64,000 bases of DNA from NCBI GenBank assembly GCA_002989075.1, contig PSQN01000006.1, positions 1,178,001-1,242,000 of the forward strand. The letters run 5' to 3'. The first letter of the stretch is position 1. Each line of letters starts with the position of its first letter. The notes below the pieces were generated by a model. It did not search any database. It had not been told where the DNA came from and saw only the letters and a list, made by a program, of their open reading frames with translations. This DNA comes from Arthonia radiata. Its lineage: Eukaryota; Ascomycota; Arthoniomycetes; Arthoniales; Arthoniaceae. A program made the position numbers and the translations under genes. Below are positions 37,713 to 47,737 of the stretch, piece after piece.

Positions 37713-40700
37713 CTAGTAAATTTAAAAGAATATAAATATTAAACTTTACTACTTACTTAAAGAGTATATTACTAATTTTAAGTACTATATTACTAATATA
37801 TAGAAGATCTTTAGTAATAATAATATAATAAACTATAGCTACTAGTTTACTTATTATTATCTCTATTAAAAGAAGTATTATCTTATAAAGATATAAATAT
37901 TTTTAATTTATAGTAAATTAGTTTAAAAGACGTTACTTACTGTATATTCTAGTATAGTAGTTACCCTTCTTACTCTCATTATACTAACTATACTTAAGAC
38001 TCTAACTATATTTAGTCTCTTAATAGATATATAAAGCTTAAAAAGTTTAGCTTTTAAGTTTATATAAATATTAATATTTATACTTACTCTATTTTTTCTT
38101 TTACTTTATTAGTATCTTTATATATATATATATAGTACTTTATACTTTAATAATATATTAAAACGCTTTTAGATCTTTAATACTCTCTATAAATTATTTA
38201 TACTAACTATAATATAGAGATATAGCTAGTTACTCTTTACTATAGAAAAATTTAGATAAAAGTCTATAGCTCTTTATTATAGTTCTACTACTTTTATAGT
38301 ATAAGTAAAAAGAACTAAAAGATTAAAGTTTAGTAGCGTCTACTTAGATAAAGATAACTATATACTTTTACTAATTTATTTTAATTCTATAAGAATAATA
38401 GTAAATTTAATAAAGCTAGAGAAATAGATAAAATTATACTTAAGATAATTTATATACTAATTATTTATAATACTATTAATATCTTTATTACTAGCTATAA
38501 CTTAAAGCTAATTTAAGCTTAAAAGAATTAATTTTATATACTTTTAAAGTAGCTAATTAAAAACTACTTATAGCTACTAGCTAGTATAAAGAACTTTATA
38601 GTTAATATTAATTTTATAATACTTAATAGCTTTTTATATAGCGTTTTAAAATATAATAAAAATAAATACTTATCTTTAGTAACGTATATAAAGTACTAAG
38701 AGCTTCTTGTTAATACTAACTATCTTAAGTAGCTAAAATAGAAGATAGCGTTTAACTTTAATTACTATATATACTAATAGACTTATTTTTAGCTATACTA
38801 GAATTTATAAGTATATCTTAATACTAGTAATAATCTTAAAGAAACTATAGCGCTATTCTATTAGAATAGATAACGTCTAGTAAAGCTAATTCTATAGCTA
38901 ATTAAAGACTATTAAGATAAGCTATAGAATATAGTTAGTAAAAATAAATTATAAGATAGTAATAGTAAGATAGGTATAAAGAAGAAGCTAAATAATCTAG
39001 CGTATATTAAAGGCTTTTTAGCGTATAATAGAATTAATTTAAGTATTAAAATAGAATAGATATATACTACTACTTAATAAGACTAATACTATTTATAAGT
39101 CTTATAAGATAGTATACTTTAATAATATAGTATTTAGCTATAGAAAGAAATTCTATAACATAACTTATATAAAAGGATAGTACTAATTTTACTAAACTAA
39201 TTTATTAAAATAATAATATATTTAGTATCTAAAGTAGTATAATAGTAATAGTCTATTAATAGTAGTACTATCTATAATATAGAGTAAAGTAGCTTAGCTA
39301 TATACTAAATTCTAACTCTACTTAAGCTATAGTTATTACTATACTAACTATTATTATATTATATCTAAAAGAGTTAGTTTTAGCTTTATACTAATATTCT
39401 TAGTAAGTATACTAATAGTAAGGCTAGTAGACTTTAATAACGTATATAGAAGAATTTAACTATATTAGCGGCTTTAAGCTAGAACTTTACTATTCTTTAT
39501 TTTTATATAATAAAGAAGAAAAAAGAAATAGAAAATATAATTAACTTTTATATATATAGTACTTTTATAAATATCTTACTAATAATAGAGCTTATATATT
39601 TTTAACTATAGCTCGTTAGAATAACCTATACTCTAGTAATTTATATATTTTTTATAGTACTATTATATAGGGTCGCTTCTACCCTAGTTATATATAGAAG
39701 ATACCTCTAGTACTAGCTATTCTAGTAGATACTATTATTCTAGAGCTTAAGAATATATTTTAAAAGTAATTAAGTTAATAGACTACGCTAGCGCTAGTTA
39801 AGTCTATATTAAATTTAGCCGCAAGGCTAGTATAGCCTTCTAAACTAGCTAAAGTTAAAGAATGTTACTTAAAGAGTAACTAAAATAAGCGTATAAAGAA
39901 TCCTAAAAGTCCTAACTATAAGAGCTATCTTAAATTTAACTAAATAGTTAGTGAGTATATAAAAAATACTAATAAAAGTACTCTTATTAAAGCTTATATT
40001 TAGTTCTATATTATTATATTTAGTAAAAAGAAGCTATTTAGTTATACTATATAGATTAGTAGCAATACTACCTATAATACTAATATAGAATAGTCTAATG
40101 CTACTTATAATAATCTTATTCTACTATATATCTTTATCTTTAAGAAGAGCTACTATAGTCTAAAAGGCTAGTTATAGATTATTAATTATTTTTACCTTTA
40201 TCTTATATATAGTTTTATAAAGATAAAAAATAAGTTTATAAGTAGATCTAGTTTCTTTAGTATAAGTTACTATTATCTTAAAGATACTAGCGTAACGTTA
40301 AGTAAGTAGGTAAAGTACTTTATAAAGAAAAAGAAGAATAATATTTATATTATAATCTAAAGATAATAGCTAAAGCTAAAAAAGCCTAAAAAATATAGTA
40401 AAGAGTTATTTATACTATTATCTCTAATAGCGTTTATATCTTTATCTACTAAAAAGGAGATTAAAAAGGAAATTAAGAAGAAAAAGAAGAAAAAGAAGAA
40501 ATTTATTAAGCTAGAGCTAAAGCTATTTTATAACCTCTAGTATTATTTATACTAGAACGTCTATAAATTAAGTAGTAAAAAACTAATAGAAGAAGAATAA
40601 GAAAAAGATAGACGTTACTATACTACTAGAGACTTCTAAAACTATATATAGTAAATATATACTATTGCCGCTAAGTAACTTAAATAAGTAAGTAAGGTTA

Positions 40701-41983
40701 TAAATAAGAGTTAAAAGTCTTAAAGATAGGAATAAAAATAAAGCTAGTATAGCTAAAGATATAAAAAAGAATCTTAAGACTTAAAATAAGATTACTAGTA
40801 GTAGTAAAGATAATAATAATAATAATAGCTATCTAATATACTAAATAAGCTGTTAATACTATTATTAGCTCTATGTTTAAGAAATATAGTAGTCTTATAT
40901 ATACTAAAAGTAAAGCTAAAGATAGTAAAGTTAAAGAAGCTATAAGTAGAGAAGCTATAGAGACTATAGTATACTTAAATATCTAAAAAGTAAAATTTTT
41001 TTTTAATATTCTTTAGTCAAAAGATTATATAATCTTACTATATTAATTATTTTCTAGAAATTAGTCTGTTTATAGTTTTTCTTTCTAAAAATTGTACTCT
41101 AAAGATATAGTAGTGTCTTATAAGTTCTATAGCATAGTTGCTTTTATAATATTATTATTATAGCAAGATAGAGACTATACTAGTAATATTATACTAAGAT
41201 AAGTATCTTATACTTAAAAAATAGAATAATTAGAGTTAGTAATCTAAGTAAGCTTAAAAGAAGAGAGTAGTAAACTAAAATATATACTAATATTAGTAAG
41301 ATACCTATAAAATTTACTACTAAGTCTATTTCTTATGTAAATAATATTACTAAGCTTATTAAGACTTACTCTCTATTTATATATATATTAAAGTACTGTC
41401 TTTATATAAATATAATAGATTTAAATATATTAAAGTTAAGAGTTAATATTATATCTTACTATATCTTTTTTAATAGTAAAAATAGTATAGTTTCTTACTC
41501 TTTAATAGGCTTAATAGCTATAATTATCTTTTTAAACCTTAAGTATAATATGAAAGCTACTTACAAAGAAAATAGTAAGATATAAGAGCTTATAAAAATA
41601 AAAATCGTTACTAATAACTTTTAACCTATATTAACTATAAGAGCTTATTAAAACCTATTAAACATTATTACTATAGTGTTAAAAATGTCTTAAAAATAGA
41701 GCTAAACCTACTTTATAATAAATTACTACTATTTAAGCTAAGTTTTAAAGTCTAAGTTAGTTTGACTAAAAGATATATTATTAGTATACTTCTATCCTTT
41801 CTTCTTCTTTCTTTCTTTCTTTTTATTAAATAGAGTAATTTTATACGTATAAATATATATAACTATTTTAAAATTAAGTAAGGCGATTTAAATATACTAA
41901 AGGTCTCTTTAATCAATAGTAGAGCTAGTACTATCTAGCCTGCTAGTAATTAAAGAAGCCTACTATCTATACTAATAATATTT
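37713..41983. other. Element X body, main fragment (4.3 kb)
   Basis: The largest uninterrupted part of element X. It is the most AT-rich and TpA-rich stretch of the window, with CpA/TpG nearly absent and no ORF above 60 codons. A basic, Lys-rich plus-strand composition near 40380-40520 and 40600-40900 hints at coding ancestry on the plus strand, but no transposase motif could be read. No LTR remnant lies within it. Confidence 0.5.
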
Positions 41984-42158
41984 TCCTACTAAAGCTAAGC
42001 TTTATTAACGTTATATATAATTTTAAATATAATAGTAACTTAACTAATACTATTTTATTATATACGCGGTTAGTATATCCGGGTTTTGGTGGTAGAATAG
42101 GCTAAAAGGCGGACGCGGGATTAGTCGGGGTTATAACCAGTCGGTAGTTGTGGGCGCC
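41984..42158 (-). repeat. Right terminal inverted repeat of element X
   Basis: Reverse complement of 321-496. The outer 100 bp keep more G+C than the left copy (for example 42063-42130), so RIP has been lighter on this side, next to the genes. Confidence 0.8.
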
Positions 42159-42485
42159 CGTCCTTTCCCCGGCCATCCTCTTTTTCAACGGCCAGGCAGA
42201 TTAACTACCGCATCCTCGTCATTCAATCAAGACTTCGATGCTCGCTCTTCTACACAATCGCCTGCGTTGCTTGTGTCTGCTGTGGTAGATGTTTCATGGC
42301 TTAAGCTAGCTCTCTTTTGTGGTTGTCAGCGCTCTGCTCGGTGTGCCGTAGTGCTTATGCAGCCTGCGCCACGCTTACTGTAAGCCATTAGATACCTCTC
42401 AGTATTCTGTTAACTCCCGCAAAAACTCTTCGAAACTCCTGACCAAGCGCGTGAAACCCCGAACCACGGCACGAACTACGGCAAA
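42159..42485. promoter_or_regulatory. Spacer/5' region between element X and the PNPOx-like gene
   Basis: 327 bp of normal composition starting exactly where the inverted repeat ends. It must hold the promoter and 5' UTR of the gene starting at 42486. CT-rich runs near 42159-42185 are the only visible feature. No TATA box is obvious. Confidence 0.35.
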
Positions 42486-43432
42486 ATGGTCAAGTTTCTC
42501 CCCAGGTACGTTAACAAGCAGCGTCCACGTGTGGTGTGAGGCCACGAAGCATTGTACTGTAGCTGAGAATACCCAGCATTTCAGATGACCTGCGCGACTG
42601 GGCACTTCGTCAACCGGGCTTCTGGGTGGCTTCTGCGCCGCTGAGAGGCAAACATATCAATCTATCGCCCAAGGGTATGGCATCTGCCACCTTCACCATC
42701 TTCGACCCCAATCATTGCGCATACGTAGACGCAACTGGCTCTGGCTGCGAGACGGTCTCTCACATATACGAGAACGGCCGCGTGACACTGTGCTGGTGCA
42801 GCTACGACCCGCTGTGCCGCATCCTGCGCTTCTGGTGCTGGGGCAAGGTGATCGAACATGACTCACCAGCATTCCCGAAGATGCTGAAGCGCATGGGCAA
42901 GGAAGCCATACCAGGTGCGCGAGCGATCATCATGTTGGAGGTCTGGAAGGTCTCGACGTCTTGTGGTAAGGCTGTTCCTATGCTACAACCTGCAGCGGAG
43001 ACTCCGTCACCGTCCGATATAGCGCCGTCGGACACTGCTCCAGACGCCAAGACTGCTGCAATGCAGTCGAACGAGCAAGCCAGCAAGTGGGCGGATAGAG
43101 ACGAGCTGAACGAATTTGCAACAAAATTGGGCCCGGAGAGGGTGCAGAATTACCGTCGCCGAAATAACGCAAACAGTCTTGACGGTCTGGCTGGGCTGCG
43201 CACGGCGAAAGATCAAAGGTTGAGGAAACTTGGTGCATACGATATTGGGCCATTTCTGGAACGAGTCACTGGGGGCTTGCAGCCGTTTGTGTCGGGTTTG
43301 TTTCTGGGCGTGCTCATCATGATTGTGGCGCAGGCGGTGTTTTCCACTTCAACGAATCGTGCTAGAGATGGAAATTCGAGATGGCTGAGCGCGGAGCAGC
43401 TTCGAGGGAATTTGGCTTCGGCTACACCGTGA
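42486..43432 (+). CDS. Pyridoxamine-5'-phosphate-oxidase-like flavin split-barrel protein
   Basis: Exons 42486-42505 and 42577-43432, 291 aa. The start is set by splicing: ATG GTC AAG TTT CTC CCC AG joins across a 71-nt GT..AG intron to give MVKFLPSISDDLRDWALRQP. The large exon alone has no ATG in the right place. Residues about 20-125 form the PNPOx-like split barrel: HINLSPKG, then AYVDATGSGCETVSHI, ENGRVTLCW and RFWCWGKVIEH, as in the fungal FMN-binding family. A Ser/Pro/Ala-rich linker follows, and one membrane segment lies near the C-terminus (FVSGLFLGVLIMIVAQAVF). A membrane-tethered oxidoreductase is inferred; the substrate is unknown. It is the first gene beyond the RIP block and shows no RIP. 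Confidence 0.85.
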
Positions 43433-43654
43433 CCAAGACGAGAATGTATTTCATGAATCACAATACTGATGATAAAGATGAGGAAGGCGAGATTGATTGG
43501 AGCATCTTCACAAATAACACAGTAGACTATTTCGCTTGGTTGTGTCTATTGCTAACAGCGCGGCAGTATTGTAGCAGCCAAAGATGACAAGAGCTGATCA
43601 ATCTCAATGGTCTCTACTCAGATCAATTCCTGCAAACTCTATCTCATTCAACCA

Positions 43655-44027
43655 CTACTTTGAGCTCGCAGCCTTCACAAGCTTTTCCTGATCTTCGGGC
43701 TTGCTCGCGTAGAGCGGCTCATTTCCAAAGAATGGCTCATTGGCATCGCCTTGCATGTGAATCTTCTGCACGTCAAGCTCTTCATAGCCGGTTGGATGCA
43801 TAACCAGGTTCAGGGTCTTGACCTCCCACTTTCCACCCTTCTCACGCACTTCCCTCTTGTGTTTGGAAACGGTGATGGTTTCACGAACGCGACCAGTGCG
43901 TTCGATCTTCGGTTCATCCTGTGACTATGTGAGCATGTGGTGCTTTCCCTTATCTTCCTATACATTGTATGAAGAAAGGCGAAGGATACAGAATTTGGCT
44001 TACAGGGACTTTTCCGTTGGGAGGCAT
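43655..44027 (-). CDS. Small basic protein, 95 aa, unknown function
   Basis: Exons 44004-44027 and 43655-43918 (minus strand), separated by an 85-nt intron with GTAAGC donor and CACAG acceptor. The first exon is only eight codons (MPPNGKVP), followed by DEPKIERTGRVRETITVSKH. The frame is continuous to TAG and the product is 95 aa. It is hydrophilic with no signal peptide or membrane helix and has alternating charged residues (VSKHKREVREKGGKWEVKTL) suggesting beta strands. I do not recognise the family. The precise splice and clean frame argue that it is real. It is tail-to-tail with the PNPOx-like gene (222 bp apart). Confidence 0.65.
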
Positions 44028-44251
44028 AGTGACTACAGAGGATGTTCTTTAGTAAGTTTAGTGGATTGTGAGGTGCAGATATGTTGGGCTATTGAGCATG
44101 TCTACAAGAAAGATTCAAGGAAAGATATATCATCTTCTGAGAAGCACAACGTGGCTGCTACCATTGACGCGAGAAGAACAATACATTGCACTCTGTGTGC
44201 AGACGTCATCCATACCAAATTAGCGACGCAACTGTACTCTGACTTCGGAGC

Positions 44252-44400
44252 ACAGGTGTTCGCAAGAAAGACGTCCAGAACCAACGACAGTGACTGCTTC
44301 GATCTGACATAGGTGTGCTGTAATTCGGCGTACAGGTGTTCGCAAGAGAGACACCTAGAACTGACGATAGCGACCGTTGCAATCCGCCCCTCCGACTGCA
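44252..44400. repeat. Two degenerate 80-bp direct repeats
   Basis: The block CAGGTGTTCGCAAGA.AGAC followed by an AGAAC..ACGA.AG.GAC pattern occurs at 44253 and again at 44333, 80 bp apart, with about 80 percent identity by eye over 42 bp. Function unknown. Confidence 0.55.
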
Positions 44401-44435
44401 GCCTCTGGACCACGCTTTCAAGCTCGAAATACTTG

Positions 44436-44968
44436 ACGCAAACGTCCCAAAGAGCTCGACACGGCCAAATAACAACAGTCGCTACATCATCCGCTGTTTG
44501 CAGATCGCTACGGATGCAGAGCAAGGTGATAGGCCTCGCTTGGCCGCCACAACGTTCTTGGCTGTGACTGGAGGGACAAGTCCTAACTCAACATCGACCT
44601 TCTAAGAAATACTCCGCGCAAACGTGTGTAAGCGCTCGGCGAGGCTACATAACTAAATACACTACAGGATCCGCTATTTGCAGACCGTTACAGACACAGA
44701 ACCGAATGATAGGCCTCGCTTCGCCGCCACGGCGTTCTTGGTTGCGACTGGAGGAACACGTTCATACTTACCTTGAATCTTTCAGGAAATGACTAGCGCA
44801 AACGTCTGCATGAGCTCGCCGAGGCCGCATAACAGAAGTCGCTACCCCATCCGCTATTTGCGGACCACTGCAAACGCAGAGCCGGAGGGTCGGAAGGTAG
44901 ACCTCGCCTAGCCGCCACGGTGGAGGGACACGTTCACAATTGCTTTCCACCTTCTATGAAGTAATCAG
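44436..44968. repeat. Three tandem copies of a 180-bp unit
   Basis: The block GCGCAAACGT recurs at about 44436, 44616 and 44796, exactly 180 bp apart. It is followed each time by GCTCG.C..GGC, ATCCGCT.TTTGC, TAGGCCTCGCTTCGCCGCCAC-like and GACTGGAGG.ACA blocks. The third copy is about 8 bp shorter. The units have diverged by roughly 20-25 percent, so they are old. Several short shadow frames here arise from the repeat. Confidence 0.7.
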
Positions 44969-45506
44969 TGCATCCGTCATCATGGGGCGTGCTTCGTCGC
45001 AGCTGCAAGTGACGATCAAAGTAATCATTGCGTGATAAATGAAACATCCAGTGATGACGGGTGATGGTTCCGCACTGGTAGCTCGACCCAGCGATGGAGA
45101 ACGCAGTGATGACGAAGAAAACCATGAACCAAAGGCGAAGAAACCAAAGAAGCGGCATGGAAACGTTTCTCCTGCGCACGGTCTTCTTTTGCGCAACGAC
45201 CGCAGACCGTATGCAAGCGTTTTCAGCCGTGGCCGCAGGTATATGTGGGTCGTGTGGGGCATACTCTGGAGCGGCAGGACCCAAAGCGGAGAGGGTCGCG
45301 CGGCCCGGCAAAATGCACAACACTGGATAGTGACTCGTGAAGAAGGCCGTGTAAAAATACATGTAAATTGCGCTTAGATGGCCAATTGCTAGTAGATTAT
45401 ACCTTAGCGCTTGAAGCCCAGAAGTCAATCGTGTATACCCGAAGAGAAGGTTCAACGTTGTGGTGATCACCTCTCGTGCGTGTGTCGGGATAGTTTGCCG
45501 ACCCAT
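44934..45506 (-). CDS. Candidate membrane protein, 190 aa (uncertain)
   Basis: A single 190-codon minus-strand frame starting at the ATG at 45504-45506. Two hydrophobic stretches are visible, about residues 40-70 (LLAIGHLSAIYMYFYTAFF) and 118-142 (PLLWFLRLWFMVFFVITAFS), separated by a Pro/Ala-rich then Arg-rich linker. No family is recognised and the last codons run into the third 180-bp repeat, which speaks against a conserved gene. Overlapping plus-strand frames are shorter. It is the longest frame in an otherwise gene-poor 2.4 kb, so it is recorded with low confidence. Confidence 0.25.
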   Translation of the reverse strand: MGRQTIPTHAREVITTTLNLLFGYTRLTSGLQALRYNLLAIGHLSAIYMYFYTAFFTSHYPVLCILPGRATLSALGPAAPEYAPHDPHIPAATAENACIRSAVVAQKKTVRRRNVSMPLLWFLRLWFMVFFVITAFSIAGSSYQCGTITRHHWMFHLSRNDYFDRHLQLRRSTPHDDGCTDYFIEGGKQL

Positions 45507-45512
45507 CCTCAA

Positions 45513-46412
45513 AGCAGTCAGCAGAGTGTTTGTGCAGCATCAGCAAATGCATGATGCGAGAAATTATAGCCACGCTACCTCTTCAGCATCTCTATGACCA
45601 CTTTAAACGATTAATTGCGCTTACGCATACGCTCGAATTCTGGCACCACCGGTTGTCCAGTATTCCGCTGTCGGCAACCTAGTCTGACATTAGATGTACA
45701 CGGCAGTAGGTATTCTTGGCTATATAATTTACGTGCAAATATGCTGTAGATTATTGTAGTCCACGCTCACATGGTCCAATAGGTCGTAAACATACTTCTA
45801 ACCTATTTAAGAACACGGGGTTCCCGCGCTAGCCCGTGCGCCAAACACGATGGGCTTATTCTGCACCTTACTCGACCACGTACCTCATGCAGTCTCTTCT
45901 GCTTGCAACTGCTTATTTATTGTGAAGCGGTCGCAGGTTTTTTTCGCGGCCAGATCGCATATGGTCGTCAACCTTCTCAGCTGCCACACGCCGCAAAATG
46001 CGCAGCTCGCTGGGAGCGGCCGGTAAGGCGATCTGTTGTGCGCTTGCTGGAACGTCTGAACGCGGTTCCGGCAGACAAACGATACCATGTCCGTATTTGC
46101 TCGATAGCGTTCGTCAAGGGGTTGGCCACATGAATGAACATCACAGAAGCATCGTCGGCATCCGGCGTTGAAGATACGTATGACCAGCGGGACGAAAACC
46201 CAACTGTATGCCATTCACGGCTTGATCGGTCGAAGGTGGGCTGCAACGACACGTCTCTTGTCAGAGTGTGCATTCGTTAGAACCATACGTGTTGCCACAA
46301 TCGCATATTATAAGATGAAGGCTACTCTCAGTAAGGGTCAAAGCCTCCAGTGACTCAAACAAATACTTTCCTACACACCCAATTCTCGAAGTAAGAATTC
46401 GACGTCTTGAAG
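45513..46412. other. 900-bp stretch without a convincing gene
   Basis: Several overlapping frames of 60-110 codons on both strands (for example 45885-46214 minus) lack any motif and conflict with each other. The last few hundred bases must include the promoter of the gene at 46413. Confidence 0.35.
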
Positions 46413-47100
46413 ATGCCTGAGCTAATCCAATGGATGCCGCCGAGCGAGAAAGGCAAGAGCGACAACGAGCGCGTCATCGGTATGATTTCTTCGTCATCTT
46501 TAGCAACCTTTCAGAAACATGGTGTCTTTTCAGCAATTTGGTGTCGTTTAGAGGGAGACTATGAGCTGCTATGGGCTGACACGTCGTCCCACAGGAATTG
46601 CCGTTGCAGCGTACAATGTCCAAAATCAGGTCGCTGCTGGAACGTCTGATGAAACAACCAAGAAAACAAATCATTGGACTGTCTTCCTCATCACGAGCAA
46701 TACGCCAGGACGCTCCATCCGTCTGGACCCTAATCCCACGCTCCCAGGGAACCTGAATCGCATGCAGTTGTTGACTTACAAGAAGAGTTATGCGTACAGT
46801 AATACCGCTAACAAGGTGGCAACCTTCGAAACGAAGGGAAGCCCCACAGTGAGCGACGTCATGAAGCTGATTACCGACAATGGCATGGAAAAGTATCAGT
46901 TCACCGCTACCGGTAACGGCTGTCGTTATTGGATTTATTGCTTGATAAATAAGATCAAGCAAAAAGGGTGGGTCAAAGAGGACTCGCAATACAACGCTGC
47001 CGCCGTCGCCATGAACACGGTATGGAAATCCAAGGACACGGCGGCATCGGCTGGACAGCAGACTGCTGTCGGCTCTGCGCCGGGTACCTTCTATACTTAG
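46413..47100 (+). CDS. DUF7770-like ascomycete protein, 190 aa
   Basis: Exons 46413-46479 and 46595-47100. The first exon MPELIQWMPPSEKGKSDNER joins through a 115-nt intron (GTATGA..CACAG) to GIAVAAYNVQNQ, giving an unbroken 190-aa frame. The centre has NHWTVFLIT, SIRLDPNPTLPG and a C-terminal half with NGCRYWIYCLI. This layout (NHW strand, SxRLD strand, late CRYW helix) resembles the small ascomycete proteins grouped as DUF7770. That family match is from memory and tentative. No signal peptide or membrane segment is seen, so a soluble protein is likely. Function unknown. Confidence 0.7.
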
Positions 47101-47737
47101 GTTCGATCAGCTGTACCGTAGCGAGATTTCTGCTATTTGAAGAATCTGTTCAAAGTGGCTACACTGTTCTCGTGATCATCTTTTCGAGAGATTCTATTTC
47201 GCTAGGCAGTGACATAGATTCTCATCAGATACAATGTCCCCAGCAACGAGACTGCGCGACTGGATGTAAAGCCTTGCATCTGCGCAAGATTGCGCAAGCT
47301 TCGCTACAAAACAAAGTATGAGTATAGGAGCATTCCTGAAGAGCAGTCACACCAGCAACAACTAGTTCAGAAACGGAGCTCAGAATAGACTGGAGAGGAA
47401 ATGTCGGCACAGTTTCTTCCAAGGGTCGTTCAACTTTGAAACAAAGCGTCTAAGTGCAGCGCCAGTGCGCTAGCAGCCTGACAAAAGTTGTGAGGCAACA
47501 GAAGGGAACGCTTGGAGGCTCTACGACTTACCCAAGGGAACAATTTCAGCACAGATATTTTTGTACAGCATCTACACTGATCCCAGTAGCATCAAAGCCG
47601 ACTGTTATTGAGCAGTGCCGGCGGATGGGCCGCTGAACGGACCATTCAGAGTTTCAGGATCGAACGTGTGGGTGCTCTGCGAATTACACAGAAGCTGTGA
47701 AGCCAACCCGAAGAGCCGGGACACGTTGACAACCACC
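47101..47737. other. Convergent intergenic region
   Basis: 637 bp between the 3' ends of the DUF7770-like gene and the phosphotransferase gene. Only short conflicting frames are present and nothing is recognisable. It should contain both 3' UTRs. Confidence 0.4.

Larger units (their letters stand above)
321..42158. mobile_element. TIR-bounded element X, host of the whole nested block
   Basis: The first bases of the AT-rich block (321 onward, GGCGCCCACAACTACCGACT...) are the reverse complement of the last bases (ending 42158). The match continues for about 100 bp almost unbroken and, with more divergence, to about 175 bp. After subtracting the nested LTR elements, its own sequence is 321-766, 15176-15389 and 37713-42158, about 5.1 kb in all. 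Long TIRs on a 5-kb body fit a cut-and-paste DNA transposon (Mutator-like elements have TIRs of this size), but I recognise no transposase and see no convincing target-site duplication, so the superfamily is open. The body is saturated with RIP-type TpA and has no long frame. The orientation is unknown. Confidence 0.7.

Noticed and set aside
321-42158. A Starship-type giant element carrying cargo
   Set aside because: The net content without retroelements is only about 5 kb, there is no tyrosine-recombinase gene at either edge, no cargo genes are readable, and the ends are long inverted repeats, which Starships lack.
311-42167. CCTTTC near both ends of element X as a 6-bp target-site duplication
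   Set aside because: The two copies (311-316 and 42162-42167) are not adjacent to the matched TIR ends: offsets are 4 bp on the left and 3 bp on the right. Too short and misplaced to count as a TSD.
44102-44524. 140-codon minus-strand frame and several overlapping frames
   Set aside because: They fall across degenerate direct repeats, overlap in conflicting frames and show no motif. Explained by low stop density in GC-balanced repeats.
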